DNA from: Rhypophila decipiens
Lineage: Eukaryota > Ascomycota > Sordariomycetes > Sordariales > Naviculisporaceae
Length of the DNA: 25,086 nucleotides
Assembly: GCA_033297075.1 (NCBI GenBank)
Contig: MU858344.1
Coordinates: 1-25,086 of the forward strand
Reading direction: 5' to 3'
In this document: in pieces, positions 8,059-18,480 of the stretch
Layout: each line of letters begins with the position of its first letter
How positions within the stretch are numbered: position 1 is the first letter of the stretch
Translations under genes and position numbers: made by a program
The notes under the pieces: generated by a model
What the model was told of the DNA's origin: nothing
The model's input: only the letters and a program-made list of their open reading frames with translations
The model's database searches: none

Positions 8059-10012
8059 TTAAACCATATTTCGATACGATTTAGACTGCCGGCCGAATGA
8101 AAGATTGCGTTTCTGTGCGAGTTTGATTCCAAGCCACATGAGAAAGAAGAGCGCGACCTAGGAGTTTCAACGAAGAGACCATGTCAGCTTGGGAATTTGA
8201 GGCCGTTATAAGATGGTTAATGGAGAAATTGGTCTTTCTTACAAGTCCTGCAGCCGAAATAAAGTACCTAATAAATGGTTGTGTTAGTGATTAACCCTAA
8301 GCACGATCGCGAAGATAGCCATACCATTTTATGGATGGATTGTCCGAGAACAGATCCACGTTCATGCCGAAAAAGCCCGACAGGAATGTCAGGGGTAGAA
8401 AGATGAAGGTGATCCAACTGAGCCTCCATAAACTCGCGTTGAGCTCGAGAGAGAGTCTGGCGTCTCGGATGGCAACAGATTTATAAAGCTAAATCCATCG
8501 AGGTTAACGTTCATGTACATGGCTTGGAGTAAGGAGTAAAGTGTGCTTACCATATCTAGTAGGTTCGTAGTGGGCTTGATCAAGTCATCCTGGACCTTAA
8601 CAAGACACCTCTCCATAGTCTTGACCACATCATTGACAAGGAGATATCGAGGTCTCCGAGGCTCATCGACTCCTGCTGGTAGCTTGGCGGCGGTATCTTT
8701 CAAGACTCCATGTACCACAGGTTCACTTTGAACAACATCAAAGGAACTCTCAAATTCGCCAAGCACTGCGATGTGAGCACGGAGGAGCCGGTCGATTGTC
8801 ATCCAGCTTTTGGACGCTGCCCAAAGAGCCGGGGACTGTGATTCATCGTCCGGCTTGATATAGACACGATCTTCCTGGAAGTGTCAGAAATGTTAGCTTT
8901 TGTATATACCAACAGAAAGCGGTTCTAAACTGTCCAACGTCGACAACATCACCGAGGTCAGAGTCTTACAAGATATCTGCTATGCCTTACGGCCGTGTTT
9001 ACTACGTCTGTCCAGTTATAAGAAATCCTTCCAAATAACCTACGAAAAATCACATCTAAAATGGAAGCCGCTGCACCCTCTTCGTTTGGCCGACCGTGTA
9101 TTGAGAAAGAAAGTCTCGAGTCGAAAAATGGCGGACATGTGTGTGGAACATCCTCGCACACGACAAGGACGAAAGCGGGATCGTCTGGATTCAACTCATC
9201 GGGTTGGATGTGCGCCAGAGGGCCATGGCGGACGACAATGGAAATTGTCCTTGGGCAGGCAGTATATGTGCAAGTGGAATCGCCTTCAGACTCCCCAGAG
9301 TCGGGGGTCACAAAGGTCAGTGAGTGCTTGTCGTGCAAGCATGGAGATCCCTCATTGCTGCTGTGCTTGCAAAGACCGAAATAATCAAGCGAGCAGCATG
9401 CCTCAGAAATCCTGATCTCGGAAGTAGGCCGGGGGCCCTTGCTCTTAGGATCTCGAAAGCCAGTAATAATTGGCTCCCAGGCGAAGCAACCGAGGTTGGC
9501 AGCCTTTTGCCGTTTGCCTCGACTGGCCCATAAACCGAATACGTTATCATCGTGCAAGTCCCCTGACTCGTTGAATGGCTCGGGAGGCTCCGGGGCGTTG
9601 ACTGTATGGCTATGCAACAAGGCGGTCAGCTATGCGATTAAAAGGGTACGATTTTGGCCACCGGAGATGCGCACTCACATTAGTCTTACTGCGGTAGGGA
9701 GACGACAGGGCTATAAATATCCTGGTCAACAAAGCCCTCTTTGCACGGAAGCAGCATATATTAAACCAAAAGGGTTACCTGGTTGATATACTTGGACAGC
9801 TCGTCGGCGTCAGCGAATGTGGTCAGATGGGGCTTAATGTCAACGGATTCCCCGGGGCCAGGATGAACATCAGCCCTCCAGTCCACAACGGCGAATGGAG
9901 CATTGCCAACAATGATGAAGTCCGCATGTGGTCCCAGAGCTCCCCATGTTCCGTCCGGATCCGCGTGATCACTCGATTGAGAGGCACTGTTTTCCCTTGG
10001 ACTTGATGACAT
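8059..10012 (-). CDS. CorA-like divalent metal ion transporter, 510 aa, seven exons
   Basis: Exons on the minus strand: 10012-9779, 9736-9690, 9609-8970, 8874-8551, 8488-8325, 8267-8243, 8157-8059. The product has a long cytosolic N-terminal part and a C-terminal CorA membrane unit. Helix 1 ends in the hallmark GMN motif (SGFFGMNVDLF); helix 2 runs from IKWYFISAAG through VALFFLMWLGI. CorA/Mrs2/Alr proteins form pentameric Mg2+ channels. The unspliced frame stops at 8297, which would lose helix 2. Excising 8324-8268 (branch CTAAC) and 8242-8158 restores the typical WYF continuation, using a 25-nt exon. Intron 1 (9778-9737, 42 nt) is short but keeps phase. A TATA-like TATAAG is at 10139-10144. 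It belongs to the ascomycete-expanded CorA-like group rather than the yeast Alr group, by general layout only. Confidence 0.82.
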
Positions 10013-10416
10013 GGTGATTAGATATGGTCTCGGTACGGAAAAAGAAACTGGCTTGTGCGGTGAGAAATTTGTAGCAATTGGAACACAGTAGTTTACAGTT
10101 ACAGAACCTCACAACAACCACTCGGGGCGTTCAGGGAGCTTATAGTCTTTTGTATGTATCTCCTAACCGCCGAGTCCCTGTCTGCTTAAGGCACAGCAGC
10201 AGACAGCGCCTAGAGGATCATCATTGCAGGATGACGCGTTTCGGTAACCAATCATGCTTGCAGCATCAGCTCTGCGACACCACACGTAAAACCTAGAATC
10301 CTAACCCTGCTCCCCCGTAACCAAATATAACAACCTCCCAAAATTATAGGCCATATCAACCCTTCTTCCCGTATATACATCACGATCTAACTTGACCCCC
10401 TTAAAAGAGACCCCCA
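10013..10416. other. intergenic region upstream of the CorA-like gene
   Basis: Contains the probable promoter of the minus-strand CorA-like gene, with TATAAG at 10139-10144 on the minus strand, 127 bp before its ATG, and the 3' flank of the AA9 gene. No gene seen. Confidence 0.45.
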
Positions 10417-11392
10417 TTACCTAATAACCGCCGGACCGGGAATAGTATACTCCTTGAAGCCATTTCCATAGATATCGACCTTGATGCCCGGATCCTGGGC
10501 GCTATACGCACCCGGGATCTTGACACCAGCCGGCACCTGGCCACCAGAACTACCAGTGACCTTGACTTGCTATTTCGTTTCACTAGCATTAGCCATCTTG
10601 GACTCGAAAAAGTTTTTTAAAAAAAATAATAAAAAAAGCAGAACTCACAAAACAACTCATATAAAACTGCGCGCCGCCAACCTGCCCAGCAGCATGGAGC
10701 GCAATCGCCTCAGCCCTGACCAAATAATCGCCAGCGGGGATCTTGCTCGGCACGGTAAAAGTGCGCTTCCCGCAATTGGCATTGAGCAGATCCGTGCCCC
10801 AGGTCTTGTCTCCAGTTGCGTCGTAGCCAAATTCGTCAACCTTGAACCACTCTGCCGAGGCGCCGTCTGCCGATGTGGCGTCGGATACCTTGGCCATGTA
10901 GATGAGCACCGGGCCGTAGTGGTTCCCGCCTATGGCTTGTTCGGAGCACGAGCGCGAGGATGGTTGGGCGTGCATTTCTACCGAGAAGGGGGATCCGGCT
11001 GAACGAGACGAGACAAAAATGTTGTTAGTGGGACTGGATGGTTTGGTGGCAAGTGATGATGGGGACTGGACTTGCCAGCTACTTCGCAGATTCCAGCGAC
11101 GCCCTTGGACCCGCCTACGTTGCAGGCCATGCTGGAGGAGGAGACGTCCGTGACGGGGGAGTTGCTTGGCTTTTATGATGGAATGACGGTGAGTTAATAT
11201 GACTTGCGCGCGTGAGAACATCAAGACTTGTTAGGAACCGAAGAGGTTTGGTTTACTAACCGGCATTCTGACACAAGTGGTGCCATAGTCCTTTGAACCT
11301 GCCCATGCCTGCTGAAAGGTCGCATGGCCGGCGATGAGGGTCGTGTAGTGCGCCAAAAGCAAGAGGCTGCTAGCCTTGGTGGTGTTCTTCAT
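10417..11392 (-). CDS. secreted AA9 lytic polysaccharide monooxygenase, 242 aa
   Basis: Exons on the minus strand: 11392-11261, 11169-11076, 10998-10649, 10569-10417. AA9 enzymes cut cellulose or xyloglucan oxidatively with a copper ion. A signal peptide (residues 1-22) ends directly before His23, which becomes the mature N-terminus (HATFQQAW). The copper site is complete: His23 and His102 (GGNHYGPV) form the histidine brace, and Tyr188 (AQFYMSC) is axial; His177 and Gln186 are the usual second-sphere pair. Family motifs EMHAQP, KVDEFGY, NANCGKR and [19 protein letters not shown] are all present. No cellulose-binding module or linker is attached. Intron 2 (11075-10999) uses a GC donor (G|GCAAGT) with a CTAAC branch; only this choice keeps frame and gives the expected CEVAAG. 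The gene sits beside other secreted wall-related genes. Confidence 0.93.
10999..11075 (-). other. GC-AG intron 2 of the AA9 gene
   Basis: The donor is GCAAGT instead of GTAAGT, with a CCACTAACAA branch region and a TTCAG acceptor. It joins a phase-1 codon. The only nearby GT donor (at GAA|GTAGCT) would leave the wrong phase and break the conserved AGS-x-x-x-VEMHAQP motif. Confidence 0.75.
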
Positions 11393-12098
11393 GTCTGTGG
11401 TTGATGGGAGAATGGACTTTTGTCGAGCCTGACTGCTTGATTATGACCTGGTGAGGAATTCAGAAAGTCCAGTGATGAATGCTTTCCCTGAATTCATGAC
11501 CTGGTCTTGTAAAGGGCAGCAGAGGCGATTCTTATACATTTTCATAACAACACGCTCTTGTTTCTCAATGGACGTATAAAGTCATTTTCTGTGAGGATGG
11601 TTGCTTCCCAAAGCGGAAATCCCAGACTATCCCGCCATGAAGTAATCTGGATCGGTATGCCGTTCCGTTGTGGTGGATCTCCTAGTCGCTGATCTCGTCA
11701 CCAACGGCCTGCAGCTCCGTAAGACAAGTACACAAGCATGCGGCTCAAGGCCTGGACCTGGTTATGGCTTGTAGTTTGATAGTGGCTGGTCTTTGACGAG
11801 CAAGCCGGACGGGTGGCTGGCTGCCTCATTACCTGATCTCGACCTTGATCGCTTGCGGATGCGCGGGCTCGCTTCAAGCCGTGTGCTTGGGAAATCATGT
11901 AAACAAGGCCCATTTGTGGATCAATTGGATTTATTTCTGCGGCGATCTTCCGTCAAGGATCGACCAGACGGGAACCATTGTTCATGCACAAACCCCTTTT
12001 GGGATAGGCATAAGCGGCAGTACTATATCTCGAGCCGCGTAACCAATCTGTCTGTTGCAAGTAGAATTGAAGCGAGCGCTTGTTATCATTTGTCATGC
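11393..12098. other. intergenic region with AA9 promoter
   Basis: No gene recognised; the one longer open frame on the plus strand (11793-12107) has no protein-like features. A minus-strand TATAAG at 11533-11538 lies about 140 bp before the AA9 ATG. I found no GGCTAA element here on either strand. The right end holds the 3' flank of the modular secreted protein gene. Confidence 0.4.
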
Positions 12099-14548
12099 CT
12101 ATACTAGTAGACTGGCAGGAATCAACGTCCCGTCGTCCGTGTAGGTTGTTGACACGCCGCTGGCATTGTTGATGACGTACTGAGGATACAGCGTGTGCGA
12201 TGCCAGCTCGGTCTTGCAGTTCACGGTGGATCTGGCGGTCGATTGGTCATACGAATATGAGCATGTCTTGTTGAAGGTTGTGCTACTTGTCGACTTGAAC
12301 TCGATTCTGTATGGTACATCACGATCAGTATTTACAACCCCCGCTCATTCACCAGCGATATGTAAAATACAGAAAACAACTTACGGTTTGTTTAGGTCCT
12401 TGTCATTACATACCCAAGACGTGTTGATTGCCAACCATCCCGCTTCAAAGTCTACCGTCCACGTGCAAGCCGTCATCGGTGAGATAATGGTGAATGCTGG
12501 ACAAGGGTACCACTGCGTGTAATTCGTCCTGCCGGAACCTGGCACCAGGCTTTGGCTGTCGCTGCTAAATACTGACCACGTTACCTCTGGCCACGCGCTG
12601 TGCCTGATGTCGATGAGACGGGCGTCGGCGTAAATACCCGTGTATTCGCGGCTGTTGCTGATGGGTCTGATGGAATTCCAACCTGTGGTAAGCGTGAGGG
12701 TGCCGACTTCCAGTCGAGGCGCCATGGCCGAAGCTATGGTGCAGCTGTGCCCTGTGGGCTTGCGCTCGGAGATGGAGTAAGGAGAGAGGGTCGTGGAATT
12801 CACCGATTCTTTGGGCACGTTAGGGATGGTGAAAGGCTTGTCCATCTCGCCGTAGATGTAGATGCCTTGGTTCAAGTGCCAGAGTGTGGGAAGGCGACAT
12901 CTCACTTCAAGTTCCTCGCTAGTGTTGTAGGGAAGTGAGCTGAATGAGACCCTTCGGGTTCGCAAGGGCAGTGCCGTTGGCCGAGTGCGCACGTTGAACT
13001 TGACGGGCTGTGTCTCGTCCTCGTTGCAGTACCAGGTCTGGTCAATCACTATCTCCTGGCTCGTCACGTTGTAGGTGAATCGTGTGACGGGACCTTGTTC
13101 GCGGCCAAACTGCCCTGAGTCAGGTGGATAGCAATCATACCACTTGAGCTCGCTCACGGTGGTGCAGTTGTTCAGTTCAGGCGCATGTTTGACCTCGCAA
13201 TGCATGCTGAGGCCGTTCGCGTTGTTGGTCAGGTCAAAGACAACGTCGCCATAGTGGCCACTAACTGTGAAGTAACCTAGCGACCACTGTTGAGTATTTG
13301 CGAGGATGTCAAAAGACGGCCCTTGCGCTGACAGCTTCCGGCAGTTTGGTGACTGAGAAGCTGCGATGTAGACATTGGGCTTGAAGTTCAGCGGCTTTGT
13401 CAGAGTACCGCGGATGATTTGAGCACCGTGGTTCGAAGTGAGGACTCCTTTCCCTGAGGCGCTGAAGGCGAACCTGGGTTTTTGTTAGACGCAAGTTTGG
13501 GCTGTGATGTTGAGAAATAGCCAAATCCTTACTTTTTGCTGTCACCGGGAATCGAGCATGTCCAAGCCTGCTCAATGGACAACTCGGATGACTGAGCATC
13601 AAAACTGCCGTTTGTTTTTGTTGCGGCGCCATCTTCGCACGTCACTTCGCCGCTGTTCCGGGCAGTGCATTGTATCGAGGCATCTAGAACATGATTTCTC
13701 AATTTGAAGGTGAAAGTCTTGCCCCCCGCCAAAGAGTCGAGATCTGTCACATCCCAGTTTGGGTAGCTGAATGAAGTGCCGATGCATGGCGTCTCGTTGT
13801 CTGGTACCGAGCTTGGCTGGTCCCTGCCGGTTCCTGGGGGCGTCCTAGGAACCCCATCAGGGTCACCGGTGGGCTTTGGCGGATACTCGATGGTTGCCAC
13901 GGCTGTAGGGATGTCCAGGTCGGCAATCGAACAGGTCTGCGAGGCACAAGACTCGCTTCTTCTGGATTCGGCTATGGTGCAGTTTGGGCATGAGAGCGGC
14001 TTGGGGAACTTGATAGTGGCAAACGCCTCAATGCGCGTGCTTTATATTGACGATTAGTCGGATATTGAATCATGTCCAAATTGAAGCCAAGAAAATCCGG
14101 GTCTGCTTCATAGGCAATACAAACGGAGAGAAACCCACGGATAAGACCCATCTAGGGCGTCGCATACCCACCACTGGGTAACGTTTAGCGAGTTCTTGAC
14201 CACATCATACCAGCCCGAGGCGGCAGGATATCCCTGAAGAATCTTGAGATCACAAAAGACAGCGTACTCGTCTGGCTTGGGGTCGAAGTTGTAATTGTTC
14301 GGGTCCGCAACCCAGTTGCACTGCGTCGAATAATTATTCGCCTCGTCTACGACCTCGAGCTTTGGGATGTCCCTGATCGGCTGGACACTGAGAGTGAAGT
14401 TGGATATTCTGTACACTGGCGTCCGAAAGCCAAGGGTGGTGCATGGGTTTGGGAGATCGGCCGCAACCCCCTGGGCTCGGGACCAAACGACGGAACCCCA
14501 TTGGAGGGGCAGGAGGAGGAGAGAAGAAGGTCTTAGCGACAGGCGCAT
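12099..14548 (-). CDS. modular secreted protein with repeated Trp/Cys domains, 737 aa
   Basis: Exons on the minus strand: 14548-14139, 14039-13533, 13473-12385, 12306-12099. The start at 14548 gives a typical signal peptide (MRLSLRPSSLLLLPLQW...), so the product should be secreted; many N-x-S/T sites suggest glycosylation. I do not recognise the family firmly. The chain repeats a module whose end reads roughly L-x-I-x-Q-x-W-x-C: QWWVC (Cys129), EQAWTC (Cys298), DQTWYC (Cys455) and NTSWVC (Cys661). Each is preceded by beta-rich sequence with paired cysteines. The same ending is common in small cysteine-containing secreted proteins of ascomycetes, so this looks like a four-fold concatenation of such a unit. 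All three introns are phase 2 and sit 5-8 codons after a W-x-C. A Pro-rich linker lies near residues 185-215. No catalytic motif is visible. It is divergent from GH62 and tandem with AA9, hinting at a role outside the cell, possibly at plant material. Confidence 0.75.
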
Positions 14549-14953
14549 GACGCTGAAGATGCTAGATGCTGCCGTGCGCTGACGACAAGCAACTCTTGGC
14601 GATTCTGTTTGTTTCAAGTTGCCAAGTAAACACTCCACTCCGAGCTTGATGTTGATCCATGGCGGATGGCCGACTGCCTGGTTTTTACACGAATGGTGTT
14701 GTGGTCAGGACGGACCGAACACGTTTTCGTGGCTGCGGAGTACGTTTCATCCTTGATATTAACCTGTCTAGCAATAATCTCCGAGTCCTTCCCACTTGCC
14801 GCGCCCCAATCCGTACCGGGGACCCCTTTCCCCGTTTGCGGGAATACCTCGTCCGGAGGAAGGACCAACACTCGTCCGGGTAAAGTACCGTAGGCTGGAC
14901 GAAGAGGTGTGCACCAACAACAAGCCTTTTATGCACCCCAGGTCTTTACCCCG

Positions 14954-14959
14954 GGCTAA
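14954..14959 (+). promoter_or_regulatory. GGCTAA element, putative XlnR/XYR1 site
   Basis: GGCTAA followed by C, 574 bp upstream of the GH62 ATG and 406 bp from the divergent start. Six-base sites occur by chance, so weight rests on the pair of sites and the xylan-related target gene. Confidence 0.35.
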
Positions 14960-15225
14960 CCAGCTTTCGACTACCGAGAAGGGAGTGATTGGTGCGCTTC
15001 GGTGCTGCCAAAACAGACCTCACCTCTGTGTATTAGTTGCCTCCAGAGACCAAAACCGTGGTTGACCGATAGTCAAATACCGATGCGCGGTTACACCGAG
15101 CTAGAATTGCCTTGCAATAACCGCCACCACAACAGTCGTTGGCCAAGACCAAGATATTCAGCCAGTAACGGGAGTGGCTAGATACGGACGTAGGAGGCTA
15201 CTCATATGTCACGAAAACAAATCAC

Positions 15226-15231
15226 GGCTAA
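15226..15231 (+). promoter_or_regulatory. second GGCTAA element, putative XlnR/XYR1 site
   Basis: GGCTAA, again followed by C, 302 bp upstream of the GH62 ATG and in the same orientation as the first site. Confidence 0.38.
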
Positions 15232-15437
15232 CCAAGAAGCAGACGCTATGCCCAATTCTATCAGCCTGGATATTACATATTGGTGGAAGAATGGATTCAT
15301 TCCCTGGTCTACGGTGTCTCAAAGGGGGGAACGAATACCCGGAAACATGGGGCCCGTACGTCGGGTAGATCAAATGAATTATGAGTCGGCGTCATCATCA
15401 CTTTCAATAAGCTCCAGCGTGCATCTTGCGCCAGACA

Positions 15438-15443
15438 TATAAA
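15438..15443 (+). promoter_or_regulatory. TATA box of GH62 gene
   Basis: TATAAA lies 90 bp upstream of the GH62 ATG, followed by a C-rich, CT-repeat leader typical of highly expressed fungal genes. Confidence 0.6.
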
Positions 15444-15527
15444 GCCCAGAGCCCAGGTCCAGTCTCCTCTCCAACTTGTCGGATCCGCCAGCACCAGCCT
15501 CATCCCTTCCCAGCAACATCAAGCAAG

Positions 15528-16496
15528 ATGAGACTCATCACCCTCATCTCGCTCGCCACGGCGACAGCAACAGCCCAGCAATTCTGCCCCCTCCCAACAA
15601 CCTACAAATGGAAAGACTCAGGTGTCCTCGCCCAGCCCAAGAACGGCTGGGTCTCGCTCAAAGACTTCACGACGGTTCCCTACCAGGGTAAACACCTCGT
15701 CTACGCCACGACCCACGACTCGGGCTCGACCTGGGGATCCATGAACTTTGGCCTAGTAACCAACTGGTCCGAGCTAGCCAGCGCCCCGCAAAACAAGATG
15801 AACTACGCCACCGTGGCGCCGTCCCTCTTCCACTTTGCTCCCAAGGACATCTGGGTGCTCGCCTACCAATGGGGACCCACCTCCTTCAGCTACCGCACAT
15901 CCTCCGACCCGACCAACGCAAACGGCTGGTCCAACGTGCAGACCCTCTTTACGGGGCGCATCACCGACTCGTCCACCGGCGTGATCGACCAAGCCGTCAT
16001 AGGCGACAACTCAACCATGTATCTGTTCTTCTGCGGCGACAACGGCAAGATCTACCGGGCCTCGATGCCGATCGGCAACTTCCCCGGTTCTTTCGGCTCC
16101 TCGTATCAAGTCGTCATGTCGGATACGACAAACAACCTCTTTGAAGCAGTCCAGGTGTATACTCTCGAAGGCGAGAACCCGGCAAAATACCTCATGATCG
16201 TCGAGGCTATTGGTTCGGGCGGCAGATATTTCAGGAGCTTTACCTCGAATAATCTGGGCGGCAGCTGGACGCCTAATGCTGCAAACGAGAACAATCCGTT
16301 TGCTGGCAAGCGGAATAGTGGTGCTACGTGGACGAATGATATCTCCCATGGCGAGCTTATCAGGGTTACTGCCGATGAGACTATGTTGGTCAATGCCTGC
16401 AATTTGACCTTGTTGTATCAGGGACGCTCGCCGTCTAGTGGTGGTGATTATGGGCGGTTGCCTTATCGTCCTGGCTTGTTGACTCTGCAGCGGTAG
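15528..16496 (+). CDS. secreted GH62 alpha-L-arabinofuranosidase, 322 aa
   Basis: Intronless gene. The enzyme removes arabinose side groups from arabinoxylan outside the cell. Residues 1-16 are a signal peptide ([16 protein letters not shown]), and the mature chain starts near QQFCPLP. The GH62 five-bladed propeller can be followed by its motifs: [14 protein letters not shown] with the base Asp30, [32 protein letters not shown] with Asp154, [12 protein letters not shown] with the acid Glu206, and [11 protein letters not shown] near the end. Cys20 and Cys291 may form the usual end-to-end disulfide. No carbohydrate-binding module is fused. The frame extends upstream to 15426, but the first ATG is at 15528 (AAGATGA context). 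The TATA box and two GGCTAA sites upstream fit xylan-induced expression. The whole protein is intact. Confidence 0.95.
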   Translation: MRLITLISLATATATAQQFCPLPTTYKWKDSGVLAQPKNGWVSLKDFTTVPYQGKHLVYATTHDSGSTWGSMNFGLVTNWSELASAPQNKMNYATVAPSLFHFAPKDIWVLAYQWGPTSFSYRTSSDPTNANGWSNVQTLFTGRITDSSTGVIDQAVIGDNSTMYLFFCGDNGKIYRASMPIGNFPGSFGSSYQVVMSDTTNNLFEAVQVYTLEGENPAKYLMIVEAIGSGGRYFRSFTSNNLGGSWTPNAANENNPFAGKRNSGATWTNDISHGELIRVTADETMLVNACNLTLLYQGRSPSSGGDYGRLPYRPGLLTLQR

Positions 16497-17105
16497 ATAT
16501 CAGGGGAGCTAGCTGTATGGAGTGGATTGGCCAGGAAGTTGTGATGAACTGTGGGGCATGTGTTGATTCTAGTTTTTGTAAATAGTTGTCTTCTCTTGTG
16601 AAAAGAAAAGCTGTTTTGTTAAGTTAGTCAAGTTCCTTTTGTGCATGTTCTTTTTGGCTATTTGTCTCTACGTGTTTGTCTCTATGAACAAACCTAGCAA
16701 TCAACACACCCGGTAGCTAGATACAATGAATGCCAGAGATCCATTACGATAGTAATACGAGGCCAGAGGTGAAACCAGCCTCTTCGTGGCGGCAAACCGA
16801 AAGCGAAGTCAATATTTCATGACGAGAAAATGTTGTTTCGACCCACTCGACAGATCCGCGCCAATAAAGGGCCATCGGCATGGGAGGATATTATTACAGG
16901 ATAGTAGTAATACCCCGGACCATGGCACCACGTGCTCAGGTATATGAGCAATCTTGTAACCGTATTGCCTTCATTATCGGACATGCAGACTATATGCAGT
17001 GTGATGGACTTATGCAGGAACTATGGAACAAGTCTTGGACCTGCTTTTACCTTGTTCCAAGACCGCGGCAGCTGCATGGGTCTGCGGAATGGTGTTTGCC
17101 AGAGC
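16497..17105. other. intergenic region after GH62
   Basis: GH62 3' flank, with T-rich sequence at 16560-16680 (repeated TTTTTG/TTTGTC tracts) typical of a 3' UTR. No recognisable gene follows; short plus-strand frames at 16880-17182 show no family features. Confidence 0.45.
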
Positions 17106-17453
17106 CTAAAGCTTTGAGACTCTCTCTGCACCCTGCTGCCTTGAGCCAACTCCAAAGGGGGCTGAATCGGCAGTGTAGATAAACCAGTTGACATGGAAGG
17201 GGAAGTACAAGCCGTCCCAGACTTCTTTGAACCTAATCACGTCCTGTAGGAAACTGTCCAACGCCTCAAGACACAATAGCGGAAGATAACGTTTGACAAG
17301 TGTCTCGATGGCATGGGGATGGATATCCTCGTCGAGCTGGCGACGTTCTCGTTTGTATGACCTATGGATGAACATGGCTGCGATGAGCGAAACCAACGGC
17401 GTCATTGCACATTGAAAGATGCTGAGCTTGATAACGCTTGTAATCTTGACCAT
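17106..17453 (-). CDS. hypothetical small membrane protein, 115 aa
   Basis: Open frame with ATG at 17453 and stop at 17108-17106; the frame is open further upstream to 17549 but without ATG. Residues about 6-30 form a hydrophobic segment (SVIKLSIFQC...LIAAMFIHRSY) followed by KRERR, giving a single membrane anchor with a positive flank. The rest is a mixed helical stretch with a hydrophobic LPLLCLEALDSFLQDVI segment. I recognise no family. It lies 235 bp downstream of the disrupted HET gene on the same strand, so it could also be debris or part of a spliced gene whose other exons I cannot place. Confidence 0.35.
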   Translation of the reverse strand: MVKITSVIKLSIFQCAMTPLVSLIAAMFIHRSYKRERRQLDEDIHPHAIETLVKRYLPLLCLEALDSFLQDVIRFKEVWDGLYFPFHVNWFIYTADSAPFGVGSRQQGAERVSKL

Positions 17454-18390
17454 CGTCGATGATGCATCTGCGTCACCGGAGCTGAAGAGATTATGAATAA
17501 GATTTCGTCCGAGTGGTTTCTCCTTTCTTTTCTGTAAACTCACTTGCAAACTTTGCAGTTTTCACTTTGTGCTCTTTGCGTTCGGGTAAACTCAACTATT
17601 GGCTTATGATGTCGAGGCTTCATTTGCTGACACATTTTCTGGTAATTACAGGATGAAATACAACCTTGAGAAGATAGTTACAGAATCTCATGTCAAGTGG
17701 ATCGTTTCTAGCTTCACCTCCCTGTTCAGAAGCCATTCCCCGTGCATAATTCCTTCAGCCCAGCATTCACCAACGAGCTTATACGTTCCATCACCTGCAG
17801 GCCGGACTACATACGGCAACCGGGCGCCACGGAATACACATTTTCGATCACCAACCCTTGCATCGCAATCCTTTCGCCGAGGGAACCTTCGAGGGAGCCA
17901 TGCCAGTCTGTCTCCCGCCGTAAGCCCGAGACACCTGCATAGTGCCGTAACGGCTATGTAACGTCCTAATCCTCTTTAATATGGGCACGAGTTGTCGCGC
18001 TGCTGAATGTACTCTCTCGCTGCAGTTAAGAGATAATGTTCATCATTACCTAAACTCAGGATCAACGCCAGGGCCAATCGCTGGATCATCGCCGCCCGTG
18101 ATTCTTTGCCTCTTGCAATACGGTATGCCCACTCTCTTACCGCATCCAATGCCCCGCGTAGTTCTTTCTCTACAGCTATATTTAATATTATAGGAACGGT
18201 TTCCTGGACCATGTCGAGAAACATCCCGTTCAGGAGCAAAGTCTGGCCATCGACCTCGAACAATGATGTGGGGGCATCACCATCAACGCCATCACTGCTA
18301 CCGGTGGTAGAAGGGCTGTTTTGACCGTGGCTACCGCTGGTATTGTTGGTGGTGTCTGGAAGGCCCGTGCCCCAGATGGAGAAGCGGTGG

Positions 18391-18480
18391 GGGTTGTTCA
18401 GGAACGGGTTGTTCAGGAACGGGTTGTTCAGGAACGGGTTGTTCAGGAATGGGTTGTTCAGGAACGGGTTGTTCAGGAAC
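18391..18480. repeat. 15-bp minisatellite, six units, within the HET gene
   Basis: Six head-to-tail copies of GGGTTGTTCAGGAAC. All are identical except the last base of unit 4 (T at 18450). On the minus strand each unit codes Phe-Leu-Asn-Asn-Pro, and the one difference changes a Pro codon CCG to CCA without changing the protein. Unit length keeps the frame, so copy number can change without disrupting the gene. Confidence 0.97.

Larger units (their letters stand above)
14549..15527. promoter_or_regulatory. shared divergent promoter of modular secreted protein and GH62
   Basis: Intergenic region of about 980 bp between two divergent genes for secreted proteins. It holds two GGCTAA elements (14954-14959 and 15226-15231), the core recognised by XlnR/XYR1-type xylanase regulators, and a SYGGRG-like CreA site (CCGGGG near 14816). 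A TATA box for GH62 is at 15438-15443. I see no coding potential beyond short frames. Confidence 0.5.

Noticed and set aside
8291..8300. Telomere-like TTAACCCTAA
   Set aside because: A single copy inside an intron of the CorA-like gene; no array.
18391..18480. CRISPR-like array
   Set aside because: Units are 15 bp, contiguous and without spacers, and lie in a eukaryotic coding frame; this is a minisatellite.
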